From Sporothrix humicola (lineage: Eukaryota > Ascomycota > Sordariomycetes > Ophiostomatales > Ophiostomataceae), in NCBI GenBank assembly GCA_021396245.1, contig WNYE01000001.1:248001-312000 (forward strand): a stretch of 64,000 nucleotides of DNA, read 5' to 3'. The stretch's first letter is position 1, and the number at the start of each line of letters is the position of its first letter. This document shows, one piece after another, positions 47,535 through 57,250 of this stretch. Under the pieces are notes generated by a model. It had not been told where the DNA came from. It made no database searches and saw only the letters and a list, made by a program, of their open reading frames with translations. A program made the translations under genes and the position numbers.

Positions 47535-50500
47535 ATGCCGTTCTTCGACCTCACTTCACATACAAGTCTCAGTTCAGCAACTGCCTCTTCAATATCGATT
47601 CCATCATCGGTCGAAGACGGCTCTATTTCGTCAGCGTCATTATCAACGCCGCTGTCATCATCACCCACAACATCCATTTCTAGTTTCAAATCCTCTTTGA
47701 GCCGGAAAATGGCTCTGAGCAGGAGCTCTTCAAGGGAGAGCAGCGGCCGTGGGAACAACACACAATCCACGCCGCTAGCTGGCCCAATGGTGGACCGGTT
47801 TGTTCAGGCACAGGCACAAGAGCGGGCGTTGGAGCAGGCACGGCGGTCTTCCGAGAGCGTCAACAATGGCCTTGTCTCCAACACCAGCTTCTCGTCCATG
47901 GCCTCGAGCTCACACAACTCGCCCACGCTTATCTCTAATGCGCCAACACCAACATACGGCAGCTCAATGGTTCCCTCGCCGGAGCCGCTACGGGGACGTG
48001 ATCTGGGCCCTGTCCCCATTTCCTCGTTCCAGCTGCCGGAGTCGATGTTGAGCCAATCTCTTCCCCAGTACACGCCGCCGCCGAGCATCCACCCCGGCAG
48101 CAGCAGCACCACCTCCATGTCACAGGAGGCTACAGCAAGACAGAACGGCAATATCATCCGCCGCTTGTCCAACCGCGCCTCCAAAGCCATCACACGACGC
48201 AGGCCGTCGTCGGCCCACCCCAACAGCCGGGACGTCAGTGTCGGACCCGGCATTCTTCGCAGGCGAAGCGACAGCAACAACACGGCACCAGCGAGCGACA
48301 TTATGGATCGGCCCACATTCGACAGCGACTCCGAGTACGACGTCAGCGAGGGTAACGACGGCGACAGTATCGCGGCATCCATGTTTGACGGCGTTGCCAA
48401 CACCGATGCATCTGCCACTACTAATGGCACTTCTTCAGTGAACGGCTCTGTCGCAACAGCCACTGCGCCCACGCCCGCCGAGGTCGGCCCTGTCATTCCT
48501 CTGGCTCTTCTCCACGGCATTCCCATCCGCAAGGTCTCGAAGAAGCACAAGCGCATCATCCTCACTCTCGACGCCGAGGCCGGCAAGGTTTCCTGGGATA
48601 AGTTCCGCCCGTCCAAGAGCATCTACATCGACGACATCAAGGAGATCCGCACCGGTGGAGACATTCGCCAGTACCGCCTCGACTGCAACGTGCCCGAATC
48701 GGACGAAAGCCGCTTCTTTTCGATCCTCTACACGGTCCCCGGCGCGACACAGGCCAAGCTCAAGCACTTTATTGCCGACACCGACGAGAACTTCTTGGAT
48801 TGGACGACCACGCTCGACGCCATCTACAAGCACCGCCAGGATCTCATTGCATCGCTCATGGCCTTCAACGACAAGGCTGTGCGCGGCTACTGGAACCGCG
48901 AGATGGCCAAGCAGTCCTCGGATAAGCTCAACGCCCAGTCCACCACGGCTCTTGCTGGCGAGATTGATTTCGCCGGCGTCGAGCGCGTCTGCCGCAACCT
49001 GCACATCCACGTGCCCCAGGAGACTCTTCGCAACAGCTTTGCCGGTGCCGATGTCAACAAGACTGGCCGCCTCAACTACGCAGGCTTCCAGGAGTTTGTG
49101 CGCCTCATGAAGAAGCGCGGCGACATCCATGCCATTTACCGCACACTGGCCATGAACGCCAACTTGGGCATCACGCGCGACGAGTTCTTTGACTTCCTCC
49201 GCAACACGCAGGGCGAGAACGTTGACGACGAGCTGGCCTCTTGGGAGACTGTTTTTGCTCGGTTCGCCCGCAAGCCCAAGGCTTCGTCTGCCAAGGACGT
49301 TGCCGTGATCAGCGATGGCGAGTCTGCCATTAGCGGCACTGAGGATGGCCCTCGTATGTCCGAGGCGGGCCTTGCCAGCTATCTCACGTCGACTTACAAC
49401 TTGTCCACGATCAAGGAGCCTAAGGAGTACACCTTTGATCGCCCCATGAACGAGTACTACATCTCCAGCTCGCACAACACGTACCTTGTTGGCCGCCAGA
49501 TCGCCGGCACTTCGAGCGTCGAGGGCTATATCTCTGCCCTCACGCGTGGCTGCCGCTGTGTCGAGATTGACTGCTGGGACGGTGCCGATGGTCAGCCTAT
49601 CGTGAACCACGGCAAGACCCTGACGTCGAGCATCTCATTCCGCGAGGCCGTCAACGCCATCAACCGCTACGCCTTTGTCAAGTCGCCCTTCCCACTGTGG
49701 ATCTCGCTCGAGGTGCACTGCAACCCAGAGCAGCAGCGGATCATGGCCCGCATCATGCGCGAGGTCTTTGGCAGCAAGCTCGTCACCGAGCCGCTGTCCA
49801 ACGCCACCAACCGCCTGCCCTCGCCCTCTGAACTCCGCGGCCGCATCCTCATCAAGACCAAGAAGACTCAGCAGCCCGTTCCCGCCACTCTTCCGCCCCT
49901 GCCTCTGCAGACCTCGAGCGAAGTTATTGCCGCCAACACCAGCGAATTCTCGGGCCGCCGCCGTGGCAACAGCCTGCCGACGCCCTACCAGAAGGCCATC
50001 ACTCTCGACGGCAATGTTCCGAACTTGATCTACTCGCCCACGAACTCGCAAGCATCGCCCCTGTCGTACACCTCTGGCCAGGCCAGCCCCGTCCTCAGCC
50101 CTGGCTACTCGACTCCCACGACTCCTCGCAAGTCCAGCACGCCCAAAGCCCGCCTGACTATGGTCAACACCATCACCGAAGGCGAAGTTGCACGCGAGAT
50201 CCCGAGCAGCAGCACGAGCGATTGCGACAGTGGCAGCGAGAAGCTCCCGACCAAGCACAAGCAGAGCAAAATCGTTCCCGAGCTCGGCTGCCTGGCTGTC
50301 TACTGCGTCGGTGTGCACAAGACGACACCCTTTGAGGATGCCGACTGCAAGCTGTTCAACCACATCCTTTCGTGGGACGAGACGATGTACGACAAGAGCA
50401 CCAAGACGCGCGACTACCGTCAGGCCGTGTACTTCCACAACATGCGGCACCTGATGCGCGTGTACCCCAAGGCTTACCGGTTTGGCTCGTCCAACTTCAA

Positions 50501-51299
50501 CCCTCTGGGTCACTGGCGCCGTGGCGTGCAGATGTCGGCTCTCAACTGGCAGACGTACGACCTGGGCATGCAGCTCAACGCGGCCATGTTCACGGGCGGC
50601 ACCGACCAGTCGGGCTACGTCCTGAAGCCGCGCGAGTGCCGCCAGTTCCAGGTTCTGCCGAACCTGCCTGGCGAGAGCAAGCCGCGCGAGCTCAAGCGCG
50701 AGCGCAAGAACGTCAACTTTAGCATTGGCGTTGTGTCGGCCCAGCAGCTGATGCGCCCGGTCAACTTCCCCGACCGCCGCACGCTGGACCCGTACATTGA
50801 GGTCGAGGTCTTCATGGCCGACGACAAGCGCGACCGCGACGAGAGCAAGCAGCAGCCCGACCATGTGCCGCTGACGCCGCTCATCTACCGCACCAAGATC
50901 GCGCCCGGCAACGGCTTCAACCCCGTCTTTGACCAGCGCTTCAACTTCCGCTTCACGACCAAGTACCCCGACCTGGTCTTTGTGCGCATGAGCGTCAAGC
51001 TGGCCGAGAACGGCAAGTACACGAGCGCCAACCCGACGGCGACCTTCACTGCCAAGCTCAGCAACCTCAAGCAGGGCTACCGCACGATCCCGCTGGTGGA
51101 CGTCAACGCCGACCGCTACATGTTCTCGACGCTGCTGTGCGAGATCCACAAAGAGCCGATTACGAGCGTCTTTGTTCCGTGCGCGACCGATGCCGCCGAG
51201 AGCAGCACGAGCACCAACAAGCTCAAGAGCATCCGCACCGTCTTCAACCGCACGACGAACCTGAGCCCCAAGTCTAGCATCGACAGCGGCCCGTCGTGA
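47535..51299 (+). CDS. PLC1: Phosphoinositide-specific phospholipase C, delta-type
   Basis: An intronless frame of 1254 residues. It cleaves PtdIns(4,5)P2 to IP3 and diacylglycerol at the plasma membrane in a calcium-dependent manner. Domains in order: a Ser/Thr-rich disordered N-terminus (1-310), a PH-like domain (~319-436), EF-hands (~474-620, with the loop DVNKTGRLNYAGF near 505-517), PLC-X (~632-785), and PLC-Y (~911-1040). A C2 domain follows (~1058-1190). Both X-box catalytic histidines are present, H647 in SSHNTY and H692 in NHGKT. The X-Y linker is ~125 residues, rich in Ser/Pro/Thr, and could be autoinhibitory. ATG 47535 (AAAACCATGCC) is the first in-frame ATG; the frame extends 29 codons further upstream without one. 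In other fungi such enzymes affect calcium signalling, growth and virulence. The family assignment is secure. Confidence 0.96.
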   Translation: MPFFDLTSHTSLSSATASSISIPSSVEDGSISSASLSTPLSSSPTTSISSFKSSLSRKMALSRSSSRESSGRGNNTQSTPLAGPMVDRFVQAQAQERALEQARRSSESVNNGLVSNTSFSSMASSSHNSPTLISNAPTPTYGSSMVPSPEPLRGRDLGPVPISSFQLPESMLSQSLPQYTPPPSIHPGSSSTTSMSQEATARQNGNIIRRLSNRASKAITRRRPSSAHPNSRDVSVGPGILRRRSDSNNTAPASDIMDRPTFDSDSEYDVSEGNDGDSIAASMFDGVANTDASATTNGTSSVNGSVATATAPTPAEVGPVIPLALLHGIPIRKVSKKHKRIILTLDAEAGKVSWDKFRPSKSIYIDDIKEIRTGGDIRQYRLDCNVPESDESRFFSILYTVPGATQAKLKHFIADTDENFLDWTTTLDAIYKHRQDLIASLMAFNDKAVRGYWNREMAKQSSDKLNAQSTTALAGEIDFAGVERVCRNLHIHVPQETLRNSFAGADVNKTGRLNYAGFQEFVRLMKKRGDIHAIYRTLAMNANLGITRDEFFDFLRNTQGENVDDELASWETVFARFARKPKASSAKDVAVISDGESAISGTEDGPRMSEAGLASYLTSTYNLSTIKEPKEYTFDRPMNEYYISSSHNTYLVGRQIAGTSSVEGYISALTRGCRCVEIDCWDGADGQPIVNHGKTLTSSISFREAVNAINRYAFVKSPFPLWISLEVHCNPEQQRIMARIMREVFGSKLVTEPLSNATNRLPSPSELRGRILIKTKKTQQPVPATLPPLPLQTSSEVIAANTSEFSGRRRGNSLPTPYQKAITLDGNVPNLIYSPTNSQASPLSYTSGQASPVLSPGYSTPTTPRKSSTPKARLTMVNTITEGEVAREIPSSSTSDCDSGSEKLPTKHKQSKIVPELGCLAVYCVGVHKTTPFEDADCKLFNHILSWDETMYDKSTKTRDYRQAVYFHNMRHLMRVYPKAYRFGSSNFNPLGHWRRGVQMSALNWQTYDLGMQLNAAMFTGGTDQSGYVLKPRECRQFQVLPNLPGESKPRELKRERKNVNFSIGVVSAQQLMRPVNFPDRRTLDPYIEVEVFMADDKRDRDESKQQPDHVPLTPLIYRTKIAPGNGFNPVFDQRFNFRFTTKYPDLVFVRMSVKLAENGKYTSANPTATFTAKLSNLKQGYRTIPLVDVNADRYMFSTLLCEIHKEPITSVFVPCATDAAESSTSTNKLKSIRTVFNRTTNLSPKSSIDSGPS

Positions 51300-52551
51300 A
51301 GAATTGATGACCTTATTACACCCCCGCCCCCTTCTCTCCCATTCTCTCTTATTCTCCCACTTTCTTTTCTTGTACTACTACCCCATTTATTTCCTTTGTC
51401 TTTTGTTTTTATTTGCATTTGTCATCCCCCATTGTGGTTTCATTTTCTATTTCCAATTTTTATAGCAAGCTTCAAGATACGACAAAAAATTAGCATAGCG
51501 AGGTGTGGGTTGAATCAAGTCAACGCATCTAAGGGTTTCATTTTTCTTTTCTTTTCACTTCTTATCTTCACTTCTTCTTTACCACTTTTTTTTATTTCAC
51601 TTCTTGGTTTTGTTTTACACAATCGCCCCTTTTTATTTGATGCCTTTTTCTTTTTCTTTATTGTTCTTTTTTTTCATGTTACCCAACCCAACCAGGCGTT
51701 TCTATTCATCTCAGATTTTCCTTTTTTTCTTGTCATTTTTTGTCTACAATTGCATTTTGTTATCATTCCCCCCCACGGTGGACAGTTATCAAACCAAACT
51801 ACACTCACGATCGCTTACCTATTTGGGAATTTTTGTTGTATTTTTTCTGGGATATTGTTTTTAACGGATAGAAAAGCGAGGCAAACACACTACCAATATC
51901 AAACGCAAACCATTACCATTATCAAGGACGATGCTTTTGTTTACCACCTTTGCATTTTGTTCTTTATTCATGTTTTTCACCGCATCACATCTATTTCATA
52001 GGATGGAATACCTTTGGCACAATGGAATGGCTAGAATAGCCCACATTTCTTTTTTGTAATTTATTTCACCAAATTATGAATGACTATGAATATTTTCACC
52101 TTTGCTTCACGCTCCCTTGTATTGATTCTGATGTGATTTAAATATGTACTGAATTCGTAAGAGTGTAAAATGCTTTTTTATTTTCTTTCGAGAACGTATT
52201 TTCGGTAAATGAGAAAATCGTAGATATATCTAACATGCAAGCAAATTTGTCTTCCCTTCCTTAAGAAGACTTCACAGCCAGGCTCTTGCGAATCATTTGC
52301 ATCATGATCATCGCAGCGCCAAGTATCCATCTCTCGATCACTCGGGCCCCGCACGTTCTATCACGTAGTCCCTTTCATGCAGTCCACCTACTCCCTGACC
52401 TTGTAATTTCGTATGGGCCCAAAGTCACTAGCCATGTAGATGCAGCCTCGTCCAGCTCTGCCACTCAGGAAGACGCTCTCTCCCGAGCCATATCCACGTT
52501 CGTTGTGTCGACTTTGCCTTTATCCTCATTGTATCAAACTTTCAGAAAGCC
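51300..52551. other. Convergent 3' spacer between PLC1 and the zinc-finger gene
   Basis: No gene was seen. The left ~700 bp are T-rich PLC1 3' flank. The right part is mixed sequence ending at the stop codon of the minus-strand gene. Hydrophobic frames (for example 201 aa at 51396-52001) come from T-richness. Confidence 0.65.
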
Positions 52552-54411
52552 CTATTGATGAATATACTCGTACAGGCTGGCCTTGGTCTGCGCCGAGGCC
52601 TCGTTGTACTCGTCCTCGGTCAGCAGCATGCGGGCGGCGCCCTCCTGGATGACGTACGATAGCGTCATGTCGACGTTGCGGCCGCCGACCTCGGCGACGC
52701 CGGCCGAAAGAATATTGAGGAAGGGGATGTAGTCGTCCGACTCGCGGAACTGGCAGCGGGTGGCCTGGGACTCGCAGTGCATCATGAGGGCGTTGACGGT
52801 CTCGAACCGGCCAAAGCACGAGGGGCACTGGACGCGGACCTTAGTGTGGATTGTCTCCGAGTACAGGTGGCCGATGAGGCCGCCGGGTTTCTTGAAGAGC
52901 TTGCCGGCCTTGCGGCAGTCCGGGTGGGGGCAAAAGTAGCGGCGGTTGTAGGGGTGCTGGTACCGCTCGACATTAAAGTCGGGGCAGCTTGGGTCGGGCA
53001 GGACAAAGGGTGGCTTTCCATCGTTGTTGTTGTTGGCGTCGGCGTCTTCTCCCGGTTTGCCAATATCATTGACAGCCGTGGCGTTCTCGTTGTTTTCAGC
53101 GGCGGCAGCCTTCCATGCATCAACCGCAGCCTTGACTTCGGCCGGGTTGCTGAGGCTGTTGAGGCCGACGATGCCGGCAAGGCTGGTCAGGTTGGCCAGG
53201 TTCGCTCCCAACCCGCCCTGGTTCTGGTTCTGGTTCTGGTATTGGGGTTGGTCAGGGACAGGGCCCAGACCCGGTGCAATGCCCGGTGTGTCTCCAACGG
53301 CACCCGGCCACTGGCTTTTCACGCCTGTCGTCTCTGAACCCTCACGCATGGCTTGACCGGCCCACACGTTGAGGCCCTGGAAGCGGCGGTTCAGAGTGCC
53401 CAAGTTGTCGTCTGTCAGAAGATCGGGGCCCTTGGAGTCGCCCTGGCGGAAGTTTTCGACGGCCTGGCCAGGCCCGTTCTTCTCGCTGCTCGGCCCGTTG
53501 TCTACCATCTTGCCCTTGCCCTTGTCCTTGCCCTTGGCCATGATCTTGGCCTTATCATTGACATTGCCCCAGTCCAGGCTTCTGTCCACGCCCTTGCCCT
53601 TGATTTTGTCCTTGTCCTGAGCACTGTTCTCGGCAATGGCCTCCACCATGGCGCCAAACGTCAAGCTCACGTTGGGGTTGCGCCGCGCGAGCAGGGCCTC
53701 GGAGGCCAGTTTCGACGTGGGAGGAACGGCATTGCCGTTGTTGTTGGCCCGGTCCACCAGATTGCCGCGGATGCCGCTCGCCGTCGTCGTCCGTACGGCT
53801 TCCATGTTGGACACAGCAGCGAGGTGGGCCGCCTGCTGCGGCTGCACACCGATGAAGCGGCCAAAGTCGCCAAGGGTGACGCCGCTGTGATTAAAGATGC
53901 CGAGCTGGGCAGACCGGCTAATGTCCGGGTCGGCGACGATGCCGAGCTTGTTGACGGTGGCGCCCGTGGCCGGGTCGACAAACTGATTGCCGTCATCGTC
54001 GACGGCCGCCATGGCTGCCGCGTCGGCCAGCAGGTTGGTGGCCTGCACCTGGAGCGTGCGCGCCTCGGCGACGCGGCCGGCGCGGATGTGCGGGCAGGCG
54101 TTGCTGTCGAGGTGGAACATGAGCGAGTGCAGACGGTCAAACGGCTCCTGGCAGCCCGGGCACTCGAGCTGCTGCTTCATGGGGTGCTGGAGCTGGTAGT
54201 GGCGCACCAGGGCCTCAAAGGTGCGGTGGTCCAGGTAGCAGATGTGGCAGTTCATGTGCGACTTGCGCTTGGAGGCGCGGATCATGTCCCATTTGTGGGT
54301 GAGGAGGGCCTCTTCCGTGCTGAAGACTTGCAGGCCTTCCTTGCACTCGTGGCACTGGAAGATGCCTTCCTTTTCACTCCGCGGGGCGGGCATGTAGTTG
54401 GGTCGGGGCAT
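52552..54411 (-). CDS. Multi-C2H2/C2HC zinc-finger protein of unknown function
   Basis: A single-exon frame of 619 residues from ATG 54411 (ACAATCATGCC context). The N-terminus has three Cys-x2-Cys knuckles: C20/C23 with H39; C55/C58/H71/H76 (a canonical C2H2 finger); and C84/C87/H100 with C106 or H108. The C-terminus has a second pair: C494/C499/H515/H522 and C529/C532/H545/C553 (C-x2-C-x12-H-x7-C). Between them lie ~380 residues with a Lys/Gly-rich stretch (KGKDKGKGK), a QNQNQNQ run, an Asn/Asp run and an Ala-rich helix. It looks nuclear, but DNA, RNA or protein binding cannot be decided from sequence. It resembles uncharacterised 'C2H2 finger domain' proteins of ascomycetes. It converges on PLC1 and is divergent from the E2 gene. 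Confidence 0.85.
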   Translation of the reverse strand: MPRPNYMPAPRSEKEGIFQCHECKEGLQVFSTEEALLTHKWDMIRASKRKSHMNCHICYLDHRTFEALVRHYQLQHPMKQQLECPGCQEPFDRLHSLMFHLDSNACPHIRAGRVAEARTLQVQATNLLADAAAMAAVDDDGNQFVDPATGATVNKLGIVADPDISRSAQLGIFNHSGVTLGDFGRFIGVQPQQAAHLAAVSNMEAVRTTTASGIRGNLVDRANNNGNAVPPTSKLASEALLARRNPNVSLTFGAMVEAIAENSAQDKDKIKGKGVDRSLDWGNVNDKAKIMAKGKDKGKGKMVDNGPSSEKNGPGQAVENFRQGDSKGPDLLTDDNLGTLNRRFQGLNVWAGQAMREGSETTGVKSQWPGAVGDTPGIAPGLGPVPDQPQYQNQNQNQGGLGANLANLTSLAGIVGLNSLSNPAEVKAAVDAWKAAAAENNENATAVNDIGKPGEDADANNNNDGKPPFVLPDPSCPDFNVERYQHPYNRRYFCPHPDCRKAGKLFKKPGGLIGHLYSETIHTKVRVQCPSCFGRFETVNALMMHCESQATRCQFRESDDYIPFLNILSAGVAEVGGRNVDMTLSYVIQEGAARMLLTEDEYNEASAQTKASLYEYIHQ

Positions 54412-55505
54412 GATTGTCTCAGTGGTGGCCCTCTTTGTGGTGTTTGGCGGGGAGACGAAAGAAGAAGAGAAGGAGAGAAGGGGGGGACAGAAAAGGGAGA
54501 GAAGAAGAAGAGAAGACCAGAAAGAATCTGAGGGGAAAGAGAGAAAACTCTTGACTATTTAACTGCGTGCACTTGTGTTTGTAAACAGCCACACAGGGAA
54601 GGAACGATCGAGAGGCTCACGGTGGGCACCTTCCGTATAAGTCAACAATGTAAACAGCCGCTGCACCGCCTGCCAGCTGTTGCCACTTGTCGGCCACTGG
54701 ATCCTTCATTGTGAGATGAATGTGAGTGAAATCTCATAATATGAGTGTGAAAATTTGATGAGTGAAATTCACGACGATGAGATGATTAGGCCATCATCTT
54801 TGATTTTAGTCCAAGGTGAGAGTAACGTCAGTATCGTGTCATGCACTTCGACTAAAACCGTCTGTGGGGAAGGTCACTCATTTGCCAGGTCATTACCAGA
54901 GAATATTCTCTGTTTTTCTGGATAAAGATCTTTGTTTGCATGTTGTTTATGATTTTCGTTTGCCCGTATTTTCTATTCCCTTTGATTTTCATACTTGCAT
55001 GAAACGGCACATCATTTATAAGTGTGACCTGGTTGGCTGTTTGATGTTTGACGGTCGCTGCTTCTCTTTTTGGAAGTATTTCTGGACGGCACATCTGGAC
55101 ATGTGGCTTTCTCTCTGGTGGGGAAACACTAAGTGCACTGTATATCTATGCCTGGTGTCCCACTCTAAGTACCGTGCGCACAACCTCGATAATCGCCTAG
55201 CAAGGCAACTGTACTCCCGACCCCTGCACCTACCCCAACCACAAACCACGCAGCCACGCCTTATCACGTCAGCAGTGACGGAGGCCGCGGGCGGTTGCGG
55301 TAGTTTCCCCCCACAAAACACTTAGCTTCCCTCCAAAAGGCCAGCCTCGCATTTAAACCTCGACATTACACAATCACAAAACGATCTGGCCTTGTTCGAT
55401 ATTGCGCCAGTCTTTTTCTTTTCTTCCTTCCTTATCACTTTTTCTCTCTCTTCCTATTTCCGACTTCCTTCAATTTATCCACCCTACCTTATCACAACCG
55501 CCATC
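54412..55505. promoter_or_regulatory. Shared divergent promoter of the zinc-finger gene and UBE2J1
   Basis: These 1094 bp separate two divergent starts. Next to the zinc-finger gene the plus strand is purine-rich (54440-54545), so that gene's leader is C/T-rich on its own strand. Next to the E2 gene the plus strand is C/T-rich (55405-55505). Both ends therefore show the pyrimidine-rich leader common in fungi. A TTTAAA element lies near 55352. ORFs at 54816-55325 and its complement show no coding features. Confidence 0.6.
55264..55271 (-). promoter_or_regulatory. TGACGTGA element upstream of UBE2J1 (candidate UPRE/CRE-like site)
   Basis: TCACGTCA on plus (TGACGTGA on minus) lies 235 bp before the E2 start codon. 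ACGTG-core elements bind bZIP factors of the Hac1/XBP1, CREB and Gcn4 kinds. Because the downstream gene is an ER-degradation enzyme, control by the unfolded protein response is attractive but is inference from one site. Confidence 0.25.
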
Positions 55506-56625
55506 ATGGCCACATCACGACGCAATGCAAAATCGCCCACGATCCGGCGCATTCGTAAGTTTCCCAGAAGCTCGTATTCCATCACCGCCAACCTTGGTTG
55601 ACATCCGCTAACCCCCTCCAGTCCGCGAGGCACAGGAACTCGCCGCCTCGCCATCTGCCGACATAGCCGCCTCCCCGCTCGAGTCCGACCTTTTCGAGTG
55701 GCACTTCACCTTGAGAGGTCCGCCCAACTCGGCCTATGCCGACGGCATCTACCACGGCCGCATCGTCCTGCCCCCGACCTATCCTCTGCGACCCCCCTCC
55801 TTCCGCTTCGTCACACCCTCCGGCCGCTTCGAGGCCAACCGCGAGATCTGCCTGTCGATCAGCGGGCACCACGAGGAGACGTGGCAGCCGGCGTGGGGCC
55901 TGCGGACGGCCCTGGTGGCGCTGCGCTCGTTTATGGAGACGGACCCGCGGGGGCAGGTGGGCGGTGTGGATGCGTCGGATGCGGTGCGGCGGAAGCTGGC
56001 GGGGGAGTCGGGGGCGTTTGTGTGCACGGGCTGCGGCGGACGCTCGAATGCGGCGATTCTGGCCGAGAGCGCAGCCGAAGAAGCGGCGGCGGCGGCGGCG
56101 GGAGGGAGTGACTCGAAAGAGAAGGAGGCTGACGTCGTGCCGCCCGAGCTCAAGCTCGTCTTTCGCGACGAGCTGCCGACAAAGACGGCCCCGAATGCCT
56201 CCTCACCAGCATTGTACACATCCACCGCGCCGACGCTTACGAATACGCCCGCCACACCGTCAGAGGACGAATCACGATTTCCACACCCGCCACGAGCACC
56301 TGCCGTACCAGCTCACGCCATCCCGGCCCCGCCACCGACACCTCTTTCTGGGTCAGAAGGGTCAGAATCAGAAGAACAGTCGCCGGCAGTCACGCCAGCA
56401 GTCACGCCAGCCCCTCACTTGACCATTGCAGCCCCAGGGACGGCTACTGGTGTTGACACGCCGACGACGCCAGTAACTCCCCGCCGGCCGCCACAGACCC
56501 AGGCCCAGATCCAGCGCCGCGTGCGGCCCAACTCGGACGAGGCCGTGCCCGTGTGGGTGGACCGGATGATTGTAGTGCTGTGTGTGGTTCTGGGGGCGAT
56601 GCTAATTCGGTTGATTTTTGGTTGA
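55506..56625 (+). CDS. ER tail-anchored ubiquitin-conjugating enzyme E2, UBE2J1/Ubc6 family
   Basis: Two exons (55506-55554, 55622-56625) give 350 residues. Residues 1-~120 are a UBC fold of the J class. TPSGRFEANREICLSISGHH contains the active cysteine C93, followed by ETWQPAWGLRTALVALRSFM. This follows UBE2J1 more closely than the UBE2J2-type sequence. The J1-type C-x2-C after the fold is present (C151, C154). A long disordered Pro/Thr/Ser-rich linker leads to a C-terminal hydrophobic anchor (~332-350). Such E2s sit on the cytosolic face of the ER and serve ER-associated degradation with Hrd1/Doa10-type ligases. As in the J class there is no HPN motif; the Asn of the usual TPNGRF/TANGRF is Ser here. 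The start was chosen because splicing joins IRRI-LREAQE in frame. Confidence 0.93.
55555..55621 (+). other. UBE2J1 intron, 67 bp
   Basis: The donor is GTAAGT at 55555, the branch is CGCTAAC near 55607-55612, and the acceptor is CCTCCAG ending at 55621. The split codon C|TC gives Leu and opens the UBC domain frame. Confidence 0.9.
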
Positions 56626-57250
56626 AAAAGCGAAAAGGACAAAAGGCGGAGCCTCTTGGACGACCTCCTTGGAGGACATTATCCTTGGAGGGCATTTTGA
56701 CGGCAGTGCCGTCAAGCTGAAACTGTATTTACGGAGTTGGGGTCATTTGCTTTATCTGCACTCTTCTTTTACGGCGTACGGATCTCTTTTCTTTATACCA
56801 TCTAGGGACATGTTTGCGCGAGGGATAGACACTTCATTGAAAGCAAGCTATAACACAAATACACAGGACTTTTGCTTGATCCAAATACCTGTAATTGTAG
56901 CAGGTAACTGTAACCTGACCCTGTGACCTGACCCTGTGACCTGTAGTCGTATCCCCTGGGTATCGTTGGGGCCTGTCAAAATAATACAAGGAAAAGAAGA
57001 AGGAATAGTAAAACAGGAAAGAAAGAAAATGAAGGAAAAAAAGGAAACTTAATCAGTCCAAAACGCCATGGCAATGCTCCGGTAAGTAGAAAGGCACTAG
57101 GGCCATCCAAAACCAATAGACAAAAACACAAATCATGGTACAAGAACCACCACAGCCCGTTGCATCATTACTCTTCATCGGCTCCCTCTCCAATCTTCTT
57201 CATCCCTGTCGGTGCCAATAACAGCTTTTGCGGTAGAGACCAAAGTCACT
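56626..57250. other. Convergent 3' spacer between UBE2J1 and TFC3
   Basis: No gene was seen. It contains a 13-bp tandem repeat at 56914-56943, an A/G-rich run at about 56985-57050, and a TTTACGGAGTT partial match to the dispersed GTACTCCGTA word near 56728. Confidence 0.65.
56914..56943. repeat. 13-bp tandem repeat (CCTGACCCTGTGA)2.3
   Basis: Two perfect units and a partial third are visible. No function is evident. Confidence 0.8.

Noticed and set aside
48435..51149. Antisense frames of 391 aa and 504 aa opposite PLC1
   Set aside because: They mirror the GC-rich third codon positions of PLC1, read as Val/Ala/Leu/Arg-rich protein without domains, and lie wholly inside a secure gene.
53353..54531. 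392-aa plus-strand frame opposite the zinc-finger gene
   Set aside because: It is a shadow of the real gene's codon bias; the minus-strand frame has ordered zinc-binding motifs and this one does not.
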